Shown piece after piece: positions 34,301 through 49,300 of a DNA stretch of 64,000 nt. Every line of letters starts with the position of its first letter. Positions within the stretch are counted from its first letter, which is position 1. The notes below the pieces were generated by a model, which did no database searches, was not told the DNA's origin, and worked only from the letters and a program-made list of their open reading frames with translations. This DNA comes from GWB2-37-7 sp942492835 (GTDB lineage Bacteria; Bacillota; Clostridia; Lutisporales; Lutisporaceae). Position numbers and translations under genes: made by a program. Location of the stretch: the NCBI GenBank assembly GCA_942492835.1, contig OW818645.1, positions 4,127,221 to 4,191,220 on the forward strand. Direction: 5' to 3'.

Positions 34301-37300
34301 TGCCAGTACCCTTAAGAGAAATGTTTAAAACACCTACAATAAAAGGCTTAGCTAACTATATAAAAGGCACAAAACAAAGCATATATAGCAGAATTAAGCC
34401 AGTAATAGAAAAAGAATATTATGAGTTATCCTCAGCTCAAAAGAGAATATATACACTACAGCAATTTGAAGAAAACAGTACAAGCTATAACATGCCAATG
34501 GTGATGACTCTAGAAGGAGAGCTTGACAAGAACAAGCTAGAAGAAACCTTTAATAAGCTAGTACAAAGACACGAAGCTTTAAGAACCTCCTTTGAGGTAA
34601 TAGATGGAGAGCCAGTACAATTAGTTCATAAGGAAATAAGCTTTGAAATAGAATATACAGAAGCAGACAAAGAGAAGGCTGGAGAAATAGCAGCAGGATT
34701 TGTAAAAGCCTTTGATTTAAGCAAAGCGCCGCTAATCAGAGTGGCACTGGTTAAAATCAAGGACAAAGAACATACACTTATGATAGACATGCATCATATA
34801 ATATCTGATGGTACATCTATGGGAATCTTAACTAAGGAATTTATGGAGCTATATGATGGCAAAGAATTAACTGAGCTAAGAATCCAATACAAAGATTTTG
34901 CAATATGGCAAAATGAGCTATTTAAATCGGGAGAAATCAAAAAACAAGAAGAATATTGGCTACAGGCATTTGAAGGAGAAGTGCCTACACTTAACCTGCC
35001 AACAGACTATCAAAGACCAAGCATACAAAGCTTTGAAGGAGACAACATCAACCTTGAGCTAAGTGAGGAGCTGACTAACAAGCTAAAGCAAATAGCAAAA
35101 GAAACAGGAAGTACTATGTATATGGTGCTTTTGTCAGCCTGCAACATATTACTGTCAAAATATAGCGGACAAGAAGACATAATAATTGGAAGTCCAACAG
35201 CGGGAAGACCTCACGCTGATTTAGAAAACATAATGGGTATGTTTGTAAACACACTGGCTATGAGAAACTATCCTGAGAGCAAAAAAACCTTCAAGGAATT
35301 CTTAACAGAAGTAAAAGCAAACTCACTTCAAGCCTTTGAAAATCAGGATTATCAATTTGAAGAGCTTGTAGACAAGCTAAATATAACAAGAGACTTAAGC
35401 AGAAATCCACTGTTTGATGTAATGTTCTCAATGCAGAACATGGATGCAGGAGAACTGCAAATAGAAGGATTAAAATTCAAGCCCTATGAAATTGACAATA
35501 ACATAGCAAAGTTTGACATTGCAATTACAGCTGTAGAATTAAACAATACTATAGGACTATCCTTAAACTATTGTACAAAGCTTTTCAACAAACAAACAAT
35601 AGAAAACATGAGCAAGCACTTAATAAATATACTAAACAGAATAGTAAACAATGCAAACTTAAGACTAGCAGAAGTTGAAATACTATCAGAGCAAGAAAAG
35701 CATCAACTTCTTGTAGAGTTTAATAATACAAAAACAGAATATCCCAAGGATAAGACAATACAACAACTATTTGAAGAACAAGTAACAAAGACACCAGATA
35801 AAATAGCAGTAGTATTTGAAGAAAAGCAACTAACATATAGAGAACTAAACGAAAAATCAGATACTATAGCAAGAATACTTAGAAGCAAGGGTGTAAAGGC
35901 AGATGATGCAGTAGCAATACTAGTAGATAAATCCGTAGAAATGATAATAGGAGTAATAGCAATACTAAAAGCAGGGGGAGCCTATCTGCCAATAGATATA
36001 GACTATCCAACAGATAGAATACAATACATTTTATCGGATAGTGGAAGCAGTATACTATTGACACAAACAGATAGAGCTAACACAGTGAACTTTGATGGAC
36101 ACATACTAATATTAGATAATCAAGAAATATACAATACACTAAGGACAGATTGCAATGACAACTTAGAAATAATAAATAATCCAAGAAACCTAGCATACAT
36201 AATATACACCTCAGGAAGTACAGGCAAACCAAAGGGAGTAATGGTAGAACATAAAAATGTAGTAAGACTGGTTAAAAGCACCAATTATATAAGCTTTAGT
36301 GAAGATGATAGGATACTACAAACAGGAGCCTTAGTATTTGATGCATCAACCTTTGAAATATGGGGAGCGTTGCTAAATGGCCTGCCTCTATACCTATTTG
36401 ATAAAAATGTAATACTGGATGCAAATAAACTCACAAAAGCAATAGAAGAAAACAACATAACCATAATGTGGCTTACAGCAGCACTATTTAACCAATTGCA
36501 ACAAGAAAAAGAGGACATGTTCAAAAGTTTGAGATGTTTATTAGTAGGTGGAGATATACTATCACCAAAACATATAAATGCAGTAAGAGAAAAGAATCCC
36601 AATCTCAAAGTAATAAATGGATATGGACCAACAGAAAATACAACCTTCTCCACCTGTTTTAGGATAGAAAAGGAATACACAAGCAACATACCAATAGGAA
36701 GCCCAATAAGCAACAGTACAGTATATATAGTAGATAAAAGCAACAGTATACAGCCAGTAGGAGTAGCAGGCGAGCTATGGGTAGGAGGAGACGGAGTAGC
36801 AAGGGGATACCTAAACAACAAAGAGCTTACAGCAGAGAAATTTATAGAAAGTCCATTTGTAGAAGGAGAAAGAATATACAAAACAGGAGACCTAGCAAGA
36901 TGGCTGTCTGATGGAACAATAGAATTTATAGGACGTATAGACCAACAAGTAAAGATAAGGGGCTTTAGAATAGAGCTAGGAGAAATAGAAAACGAGCTAT
37001 TAAAGCACGATAAAATAAAGGAAGCCATAGTAATAGCAAGGGAAGATAATAGCAGGAATAAATATCTATGTGCATACATAGCAGGAGAAGCAGAATTAAG
37101 TATTAAAGTGCTGAGAGAACATCTATCAAAAGAACTTCCAGAATATATGATACCAGCATACTTTATACAGCTAGAACAGTTGCCATTAACAGCAAACGGA
37201 AAAGTAGACAGAAAAGCACTGCCAGAGCCTGATGGAAGCGTAACTACAGGAACAGAATATGTTGCACCAAGTAATGAAATAGAAGAAAAGTTAGTAAGCA

Positions 37301-40300
37301 TATGGAAAGAAGTATTGGGATTAGAAAAGGTAGGAATAAACGATAATTTCTTTGAATTAGGAGGACACTCCTTAAAGGCAATTAATATAGCAGCAAAAAT
37401 TAACAAGGAACTAAATGTGTCAGTACCATTAAGGGAAATGTTTAAAACACCTACAATAAAAGGCTTAGCAAACTATGTAGCAGGCACAAAACAAAGTATA
37501 TACAGCAGAATTGAGACTGTGGAAGAAAGTGAGTATTACCCATTATCCTCAGCTCAAAAGAGAATGTATACACTACAGCAATTTGAAGAAGATAACATAA
37601 GCTATAACATACCAATGGTAATGACCTTAGAAGGAGAGCTTGACAAGACTAAGCTTGAAGAAACCTTTGATATGCTAATACAAAGACATGAAGCTCTAAG
37701 AACCTCCTTTGAAGTAATAGAAGGAGAGTCAGTACAAATAGTTCATAAGGAAATAAACTTTGAAATAGAGTACACAGAAGCAAGCAAAGATAAGGCTGTA
37801 GAAATAGCAGCAGAATTTGTAAAAGCCTTTGACTTAAGCAAAGCGCCACTAATCAGAGTGGCACTGGTTAAAATCAAGGACAAAGAACATATATTAATGA
37901 TAGACATGCATCATATAATATCTGACGGTACATCTATGGGAATCTTGACTAAGGAATTTATGGAGCTATACGATGGTAAAAAATTAACTGAGCTAAGAAT
38001 CCAATACAAAGACTTTGCAGTATGGCAAAATGAGCTATTTAAATCAGGAGAAATCAAAAAACAAGAAGAATATTGGCTAAAGGCATTTGAAAGAGAAATA
38101 CCTGTACTTAACATGCCAACTGACTATCAACGACCAAGCATACAAAGCTTTGAAGGAGACAACATCAGCTTTGAACTAAATGAAGAGCTGACAGATAAGC
38201 TAAAGCAAATAGCAAAAGAAACAGGAAGTACTATGTATATGGTGCTTTTGTCAGCCTACAATGTATTGCTATCAAAATATAGCGGACAAGAAGACATAAT
38301 AATTGGAAGCCCAACAGCAGGAAGACCTCACGCTGATTTAGAAAACATAATGGGTATGTTTGTAAACACACTGGCTATGAGAAACTATCCTGAGAGCAGT
38401 AAGACCTTCAAGGAATTTTTGACAGAAGTAAAAGCAAGCTCATTACAAGCCTTTGAAAATCAGGATTACCAATTTGAAGAATTAATAGACAAGCTAAGCA
38501 TAACAAGAGATTTAAGCAGAAATCCATTATTTGATGTAATGTTTGTTATGCAGAACATGGATGCAGGTGAGCTTCAAATAGAAGGATTAAAATTCAAACC
38601 CTATGAAATTGATAGTAAAATAGCAAAGTTTGATATAACTATTACAGCTACAGAATTTGACAAAACTATAGGGCTATCGCTAAACTACTGCACAAAGCTG
38701 TTTAATAAACAAACAATACAAAGAATGAGTAAGCACTTAACAAATATACTAAACAGCATATCAAACAATACAAACCTAAGACTATCAGAAGTTGAAGTGC
38801 TATCAGATGGCGAAAAACATCAACTGCTTGTAGAATTTAACAATACAAAAGTAGAATATCAAAAGGATAAAATAATACAACAGTTATTTGAAGAACAAGT
38901 AGAAAAAACACCAAGCAATATAGCAGTAGTATATAAAGAAGAGAAATTAACGTATAAAGAACTAAATGAAAAAGCAAATATAATAGCAAGAATACTAAGA
39001 AATAAGGGAATAAAACAAAATGAAATAGTAGGAATAATGGTAGAAGGATCAACAGAGATGATAGTAGGAATACTAGGCATACTAAAAGCAGGAGCAACAT
39101 ACCTGCCAATAGATCCTAAATATCCTACAGACAGAATAACCTACATGATAGAAGACAGCAAAACAAAAATATTGCTGACCGACTTCCAGCCAAAAGATAT
39201 GATAGGTGAAAATACAGAGCTAATACTACTAAAAGATGAAGAGCTATATAAAGGTGAAAATACCAACCTAGAAATAATAAATACACCAAAGGATATAGCC
39301 TATATTATATACACCTCGGGAAGCACAGGAAAGCCAAAGGGAGTAATGATAGAGCATAGCTCCTTGGTTAACATGTGCAAATGGAATATTGACTATTATG
39401 AAGTAACAGAAGAAGACAACATTACAAAATATGCAGGCTTCGGTTTTGATGCAACAATACCAGAGATATTTCCAGGCATAATAACAGGTGCGGCAATACA
39501 TATAATAGACGAAGAAATAAAGCTGGATTTAGAAAAACTAAACGAATACTACAATGATAACAAAATAACAATAAGCTTCCTGCCAACACAAATCTCAGAG
39601 CAGTTTATGAAGCTTGATAACCATTCCCTTAGATACCTGTTAGCAGCAGGAGACAAGCTAAGGTATTTTGAAGGAAAGAATTACAAAGTAGTAAACAACT
39701 ATGGACCAACAGAAAACACAGTAGTAACAACAAGCTTTATAGTGGACAAGGAATATGACAATATACCAATAGGAAAACCAATATCAAATACACAAATATA
39801 CATATTGGACAAAACAAATAAACTACAAGCCATAGGCATACCAGGAGAGCTATGTATAGCAGGTGAGAGCTTAGCAAGAGGATACCTAAACAGAGATGAA
39901 TTAACAGCAGAGAAATTCATAGAAAATTCATTTGCAAAAGGTCAAAGACTATACAAAACAGGAGACTTGGCAAGATGGCTGCCTGATGGAAACATAGAAT
40001 TTTTAGGCAGAATAGATAATCAAGTAAAGATCAGAGGCTATAGAATAGAGCTGGGAGAAATAGAGGCTAGAATTCTAAGCTATAAAGGAATAGAAGAAAC
40101 AATAGTAATAGCAAGAGAAGACAAAAATAAGAACAAATACTTGTGCGGATATATAGTAGTAGATAAAGAAGAGATAGTAGAAGATTTAAAAGACTATCTA
40201 GCTAAAGAACTTCCAGAATATATGATACCAGCATACTTTGTAAAGCTAGAAAAGCTACCATTAACAGCCAATGGAAAAGTAGACAGAAAAGCATTGCCAG

Positions 40301-43300
40301 AGCCTGATGGAACTATAAATGCAGGAGTAGAATATGTAGCACCAACTAATGAAATAGAAGAAAAACTGGTAAGCATATGGCAAGAAGTACTTGCAATAGA
40401 AAAAGTAGGCATAAACGATAACTTCTTCAGCTTAGGCGGAGATTCTATTAAAGCTATACAAGTAACCTCAAGACTTTATCAATACAATATGAAATTGGAG
40501 GTTAAGCAATTATTTCAGAATCAGACTATAAGTAAAATAAGCAAATATGTTGAGTATAGCAACTATAAGTCTAGTCAAGAGCCTGTTACTGGAGAAACTC
40601 CGCTAACTCCAATACAGAAATGGTTTTTTGAACGCAGCTTTACAAATAAGTATCACTGGAATCAAGCAGTGATGTTAAATGCCATAAAAGGCTTTGATGA
40701 AAGTATCATAAATAAAGTATTTACAAAAATATTAGAGCACCATGATGCGCTAAGAGCTACATATGAAATTAGTGGACAAGAGGCTAAACAAGTTATTAAC
40801 CCAATAAATAAACATATGTATGATTTTGAGGTATATGACTTTAGAAATATATCTGATTATTTAAGCAGCATTAAATCAAAGGCAAATGAGGTACAAGCAA
40901 GTATTGACTTAGAAAAAGGACCGCTTGTAAAGATTGCACTATTTAAAACTATAGAAGGAGATTATTTACTAATCTCGATACATCACCTAGTAGTTGACGG
41001 TGTATCTTGGAGAATAATCTTTGAAGATTTTGCTATGGGCTATAATCAGTGCTTAAATAATCAAAATATAGAGCTTCAACTAAAAACAGATTCCTATAGA
41101 ACATGGGCTGAAGTACTAAATAGCTATAGCAGTAGTGCTGAAATATCAAAGGAAATAGAGTACTGGACAGCTTTAGAAAACAATAGTGTGATTCCCTTAA
41201 GCGATTCTATGTCTGATTATATGATAGCAAAGGACTCCTTATCAGTGGAAAGCAAACAAAAATATACTGAAGCAGTGGCTATAGTGCTTACTGAAGATCA
41301 AACAGAGAAGCTGCAAAAGAAAGTGAATAGTAAATATAACACAGAAATAAATGATATATTGCTAAGTGCATTAGGCTATGCTTTAAAGGAATGGACAGGC
41401 AATAATAGCATATTAATTGGGCTAGAAGGTCATGGAAGAGAAGAAAATGTTGGCGATATCAACATAAAAAGAACGGTAGGATGGTTTACTTCAAACTACC
41501 CAGTAATACTAGATATGTCAAAATCCGATTCAATATCTTATCAAATAAAGAGTATCAAAGAATCTCTGAGACAGATTCCAAATAAAGGTATAGGCTATGG
41601 AATATTAAAATACCTTACACCAATAGAGAAAAAGCAAAAGCTAGCATGTAGCTTAAAACCTGAAATAGGCTTTAACTATTTGGGACAACTTGAAGAGAAT
41701 GCAACATCAGACATCTTTAGCATGTCTGGTATATCATCTGGGGATTCAATGAGCTTAGAATCGGAGAAAATTAACTTAATAGATATTAATGGAATAATAG
41801 CAGAAAACAAATTAGTTCTAAATTTCAGTTATAGCAAAAAGCAGTTAACTAGAGCTGGCATTCAAAAGCTGGCAGACTATTATAAGAGATACCTAATAGA
41901 TATAATAGAACATTGTGTTAATGTACAGGAAACTATGGTGACTCCAAGTGATATTACTCTGCAGGGTACAAGTATAGAGCAATTGGATGAAATTTACGAT
42001 CTAGTTAAAAGTAATTTTAATGATATATACAATTTATCTCCAATGCAGCAAGGAATGTTATTCCACTCGCTCATAGATAGCAGCTCCAATGCATATTTTG
42101 AGCAAACCAAGCTTTCAATAAAGGGTTTCATAGATATAGCCTTATTTGAAAAAAGCTTTAACTATATTATAGAAAAGTATGATCCTCTAAGAACGGTATT
42201 CCTTTATGAAAAAGTAAAGCAACCTCTACAAGTTGTGCTAAAGAAGAGGAATGGCAATATATTATATGATGATATATCCAGCTTCAGTGAGGCTGCAAAA
42301 CAAATATATATTGAAGATTTTAAACAGAAAGATAAAAAACGGAGCTTTAATCTATCAAAAGACTTATTGGTTAGAATATCAGTAATAAAAACTGGTGTAG
42401 AAGAATATGAAATTATCTGGAGCTTCCATCATATAGTAATGGATGGCTGGTGTCTAGGTATAATAATGGGGGACTTCTTCAAAGCATATAGCGTGCTTAC
42501 AAAGGGTAATACAATAAGTGCTACAAATAGTTATCCCTATAGTGATTACATAAAGTGGCTTCAAGTACAAAATAAAGAAGATGCAATGGCATATTGGAAA
42601 AACTATTTGCAGGGATATGAGCAACAAGTATCCATACCGAAGCTATATAAAAAAACAAATGAAGATGTATTTTTACATCAAGAATATCTATTTGAACTAA
42701 ATGAAGCTGTGACTTTACGACTTACAAATATAGCAAAAAAAAATAAAATATCTTTAAATGTCATGCTTCAAACTGTATGGGGTATATTGCTTCAAAAATA
42801 CAATAATACAAAGGATGTAGTCTTTGGGGCAGTAGTATCAGGAAGACCTCCTGAAGTAATTGGAATAGAAAAGATGGTAGGCTTATTTATCAATACCATA
42901 CCAGTAAGAATACAAAAAAGTGATATTAGCTTCATTGAGTTAGCTAAAGAAATACAGCAAAATGCTTTAGAATCAATGGCATATGATTATTTGCCTTTAG
43001 CCGACATACAAGTAAATACAGAGTTAAAAAATAATTTATTTGACCATATAATGGTATTCGAGAACTATCCTATGGACAAGCAAGTAAGCAGCATGGATAA
43101 TGAGAAAGCATTAGGTTTTGCTATAAAAGGCTTAGAAGCATTTGAACAAACAAATTACGATTTCAATTTAGCTATTATGCCTAGCGAGACAATTATGTTT
43201 AAATTAACACATAATGGAAATGTTTACAGTAAGGAGCAAATGACACGAATATGCAACCACTTTAAAATGGTTGCTAGTCAAATTATGGAGAACCCTGAAA

Positions 43301-46300
43301 TAAACACTTCAAGTATAAATATAATCGACAACGAAGAAAAACAGCAGTTGCTTATAGAGTTTAACAATACAAAAGCAGAGTACCAAAGGGATAAGACAAT
43401 ACAGCAGTTGTTTGAGGAACAGGCAGCGAAGACACCTGATAACATAGCAGTAGTATATAATAACGAAAGCTTAACCTATAGAGAACTAAATGAAAAATCA
43501 AATCAACTAGCTAGAATGCTTAGAGAAAAAGGTGTAAAACCTGATACCATAGTTGGAATAATGGTGGATCGCTCACTGGAAATGATAGTTGGTATAATGG
43601 GAATTTTAAAAGCTGGAGCGGCGTATTTACCAATTGATTCTGCATATCCAGAGGATAGAATAAGATATATTTTAAGTGATAGTGGTACAAACATCTTACT
43701 GCAAAAAGGTAGAGATAATAATTATGATATAGAAGCAGTAGCATTAGATGGTAACTTTAGCAGCTATTCAACAGAAGCTTTAGAAGCTATAAGCAACTAT
43801 AACAATTTGGCTTATATAATATATACTTCTGGTTCCACTGGAAAACCAAAAGGAACCATGATAAAGCAAAGAGGCTTAGTCAATTACATTACTTGGGCGG
43901 ATAAAGTATATGTTAAGAATGAGAGCTTAGATTTCCCACTGTATTCATCATTTTCATTTGATTTAACTGTTACATCAATATTTACACCATTGATTTCTGG
44001 AAACAAAATAGTTGTTTACAAGGATCAAGAGGATGAACCAATAATAAGACAAGTATTTAAGGAAAATAAGGTTGGTATAGTAAAGCTGACCCCTGCTCAC
44101 TTAAGTATGATAAAAGATATTGATAACAGTAATTCGAGTATAAAACGACTGATACTAGGTGGGGAAGATTTAAAAGCTGAATTAGCAAGAGAAGTATATG
44201 AAAGTTTCAATAAAAATGTTGAGATTTACAACGAGTATGGACCTACTGAGACAGTAGTTGGCTGTATGCTCTATAAGTATGATTACGATAAGGATAAGAG
44301 CATATCTGTACCTATAGGCAAGCCAGCCGATAATGTACAAATTTATATATTGGATAAAGAAAAACAATTGCTACCAATAGGAATTGCTGGAGAAATTTAT
44401 GTAGGTGGCGATGGTGTAAGCAAAGGTTATATAAATAGAGAAGAATTAACAGCAGAAAAGTTTATATCAAATCCATTTATACCAGGTGAGCAAATGTATC
44501 GCACAGGAGACCTTGCAAGATGGATGCCTGATGGGAATATAGAGTTTTTAGGCAGAATAGATAATCAAGTAAAGATAAGGGGCTTTAGAATAGAGCTGGG
44601 AGAAATAGAAGCAAGGCTACTAAGCTATGAAGGAATAGAAGAGGTAATTGTAATAGCCAGAGAAGATAAAGACAGCAGCTATCTATGTGCATATGTTAGC
44701 GGCACAAGAGAGTTTACAATTAGTGAGCTTAGAGCTTATCTTAACGAAGAATTACCAGAATACATGATACCATCGTACTTTATACAGCTAGAAAAACTGC
44801 CAATAACAGCCAATGGCAAGGTAGACAGAAAATCACTGCCAGAGCCTGACGGCAGTATAGTGACAGGAGTAGAATACGTCGCACCAACCAATGAAACAGA
44901 AGAGAAGCTGGCAGCGATATGGCAAGAGGTATTAGTCCTAGAAAAGGTAGGAATAAATGATAACTTCTTTGAGCTAGGAGGACACTCCTTAAAGGCAATA
45001 AACATATCAGCAAAGATTAACATGGAATTAAATGTGTCAGTGCCATTAAGAGAGATATTCAAAACACCTACAATAAAGGGCTTAGCTGATTATGTAAAAG
45101 GCTCAAAGCAAAGCATATATAGCAGAATTGAGCCAGCTGAGGAGAACGAGTATTACCCATTATCCTCAGCTCAGAAGAGAATGTATGCATTACAACAATT
45201 TGAAGAAAACAGTACAAGCTATAACATACCAATGGTGATGACAATAGTAGGTGTATTTGACAAGTCTAAGCTTGAAAAAGCCTTTGATAAACTAATACAA
45301 AGACATGAAGCATTAAGAACTTCCTTTGAGATAATTAATGGAGAACCAGTGCAGGTAGTACATAAAGAAGTAAGCTTCAAAATAGAGTATGCAGAAGCAG
45401 ACAAAGAAAAGGCAGAAGAAATAGCAACAGTGTTTGTAAAAGTCTTTGACTTAAGAAAAGCGCCGCTGCTCAGAGTGGCACTGACTAAAATCAATGACAC
45501 AGAACATATACTGATGATAGACAAACATCATATAATCTCTGACGGTGTATCTATGGGAATATTAACTAATGAATTTATAGAGCTATATGATGGTAAGGAG
45601 CTTCCAAAGCTAAGAATACAATACAAAGACTTTGCAGTATGGCAAAATGAAATGTTCAAATCTGGAGAAATTAAAAAGCAAGAAGAATATTGGCTAAATG
45701 TATTTAATGACGAAGCACCTGTTCTTAGCATACCTACAGACTATCAAAGACCAAACATACAAAGCTTTGAAGGAGACAGCATAGGCTTTGAGTTAAATGA
45801 AGAGCTAACAGATAAGCTAAAGCAAATAGCAAGAGAAACAGGAAGTACTATGTACATGATACTCTTATCAGCCTGCAATATATTACTATCAAGATACAGC
45901 GGGCAGGAAGATATCATAATAGGAAGCCCTATTGCAGGAAGACCTCATGCCGACTTACAGAACATAATGGGTATGTTTGTAAACACGCTGGCTATGAGAA
46001 ATTATCCAGAGAGCGACAAGACCCTTAAGGAATTCTTAATAGAAGTAAAAACAACTTCTCTACAAGAGTTTGAAAACCAAGACTATCAATTTGAAGAATT
46101 AATAGACAAGTTAAATATAAAAAGAGATTTAAGCAGAAACCCATTGTTTGACGTAATGTTTTCTATGCAGAACATTGATACAGGAGAGCTGCAAATAGAA
46201 GGACTTAGATTTAAGCCCTATGAAATAGATAGCAAAATAGCAAAGCTTGATATGACTATTACAGCTATAGAAACAAACAAAACAATAGTAATAGATTTAA

Positions 46301-49300
46301 ACTATTGCACAAAGCTATTTAACAAACAAACAATAGAAAACATGAGCAAGCACCTAATAAGTATATTAAATAGCATAGTAAAGAATACAAGCATAAGACT
46401 ATCAGAGCTTGAAATGCTGTCAGAGGAAGAAATTCATAAGGTGCTTGTAGAGTTTAACAATACAAAAGCAGAATATCCAAAGGATAAAACCCTCTATCAG
46501 CTATTTGAAGAACAAGCATCAAAAACACCTGACAATATAGCTGCAATATTTGAGGAAGAATCCATAACCTACAAGGAATTGGACGAAAAATCAAACCAAT
46601 TAGCAAGGGTACTAAGGGAAAATGGTGTAGCAGCAGACAGCATAGTAGCTATATCTCTATATCGCTCTCTAGAAATGACAATAGGAATAATGGCAATACA
46701 AAAAGCAGGCGGTGCATATCTGCCAATAGATCCAAAATATCCAGAGGATAGAATAAGTTACATTCTAGAGGACAGTAATGCCAATGTGTTATTAACTCAA
46801 AGCCATATACAAGGAAATTACAAATTTGAGGATATAACTGTAATAGCAATAGATAACAAAGAGCTGTACAAGGGAGATAGCAGCAGTCTACAGCCAATAA
46901 GTGGACCAAACAATCTAGCATATGTAATATACACATCAGGAAGCACAGGAAAGCCAAAAGGCGTAATGATAGAGCATCATTCTGTAATAAACAGAACAAA
47001 GTGGATGCAAAAGAGATATCCAATAGGAGAAAATGATGTAATACTGCAAAAGACACCATATACCTTTGATGTATCGGTAGGTGAGCTATTTTGGTGGTCA
47101 ATGACAGGAGCAAAGGTATGCTTCTTAAAACCAGAAGGAGACAAAGATCCAGAGGAAATAGCAAAAGCAATAGAAAAGTACAAAGTTACAACAATGAACT
47201 TTGTACCATCAATGCTAAATATTTTCCTAGAACATATAGAAAACAGAGCGGATTTTAATAAACTATCTAGCCTGAAACAAGTATTTTCAATTGGAGAAGC
47301 CTTAACGGTAGCACAGGTGGAAAAGTTCAACAGGATACTAAACAGCAGAATAGGAACAAAGCTAATAAACATATATGGACCAACAGAGACAACAGTAGAA
47401 GTATCCTACTTCGATTGTTCCACAGGAGAGAAGTTTGACGTAATACCAATAGGGAAACCGATAGATAACATAAGCTTATTAGTAGTAGATAAGCATAATA
47501 ACCTATTGCCTATAGGAGTACCAGGGGAGCTATGTATATCAGGTGTAGGAGTGGGAAGAGGCTATTTAAACAAACCAGAACTGACAGCTGAGATGTTCTT
47601 ACAAAACCCTCACATACCTGGAGAGCGGATGTATAGGTCAGGAGACCTAGCTAGATGGCTGCCTGATGGAAACATAGAATACTTAGGAAGAATGGATAAT
47701 CAAGTAAAAATAAGGGGCAATAGAATAGAGCTAGGAGAAATAGAGACAAGAATTCTAAGCTATGAAGGAATAGAAGAAGCTGTAGTAATAGCAAAAGAAG
47801 ATAATAGCGGAAATAAATATCTATGTGCATATATAGCAGTAGAAAGGGAGCAGACAGTAGCAGAGCTAAGAGAACATCTGTCAAAAGAGCTTCCAGAATA
47901 TATGATACCAACATATTTTATACAGCTGGATAAGCTTCCACTAACAGCAAATGGAAAGATAGACAGAAAAGCATTGCCAGAGCCAGATGGCAATATAGCA
48001 ACCGGAATAGAATATGTTGCACCAACTAATGAAATAGAAGAAACACTTTCAGCAATATGGAGTGAAGTACTTGGAATAGAAAAGGTTGGAATAAACGATA
48101 ACTTCTTTGAATTGGGAGGACACTCACTAAAGGCAATAAATATATCAGCGAAGATTAACAAGGAATTAAATGTGTCAGTGCCTTTAAGAGAGCTGTTTGA
48201 AACACCTACAATAAAAGGTTTAGCTGAATATGTAAAAGATACAAAGCTTATTAAGGGTGAAAGAAGCCTCTATTGGGGCATAGAGCCTACTGCGGTAAGA
48301 GCATATTATCCAGCCTCACTCAATCAAGCTAGTACTTATGCGATGCAGCAGTTTGACAAACAAAATATGACCTATAATATGCCATGCTTAGTGCATATTG
48401 AGGGTTTACTTGATATACAAAAAATAGAAAATGCCTTTAACAAGCTAGTACAGAGACATGAAGCCTTGAGAACATCATTTTCAGTTATTGAGGGAGAAAT
48501 TGTCCAAAAAATTCATAAGGATGTTACCTTCAAAATTAATCGCATTAGTCTGTGTGAGAAAAACTGTCCGACAGCAGAGGCTTTGGTACAAGACTACATC
48601 AGACCTTTTGATTTAAGTACCGTTCCCCTTCTCAGAGTGAATCTAATCGAGCTTACTGATAAACAGGGGCATGGAATAAATAAATATATCCTAATCTATG
48701 ATATGCACCATATTATCTCTGATGCCGCCTCTGCAATGCTGATGCTAAAGGAGCTTACGACTCTCTATGAAGGAAAGCATCTGCCTGAGCTGCGTTTGCA
48801 ATACAAGGATTGTACAATGTGGCAGAAACATATAAGAGAAGGAGGCACACCAGAGGCAGAACGTATGAAGAAGCAGGAGTCATACTGGATCAATCGGTTT
48901 GAAGGAGAACTGCCGAGACTTACACTGCATACAGATTTCCAAAGACCCTCCATACAAAACTTTGAAGGTGAGCACATTGAATTCAAACTAGATGAAGTTT
49001 TGACAAATAAGCTTAGAGAGATAGGAAGTCATACCAGAACAACATTTTATATGATATTTTTAGCAGCCTTTAATATACTGCTTTCAAAATATAGCGGACA
49101 AGAGGATATTGTCGTCGGCTCCCCTGTATCGGGCAGATCTCATGAAGATTTGCAAAATATTATGGGTATGTTTATAAATACCTTAGCCATAAGGAATTAT
49201 CCTCAAAAAAGTAAGACCTTCCGTATATTCTTAGAAGAGCTTAAGAAAAATACATTAGGTGATTTTGAAAATCAAGATTATGAACTCGGTGAACTCATAG

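Noticed and set aside
36285..37406. Minus-strand frame of 373 codons opposite NRPS module 3
   Set aside because: It is a shadow of the NRPS reading frame; similar long antisense frames lie opposite the other modules at matching places, which only reflects their shared codon pattern.
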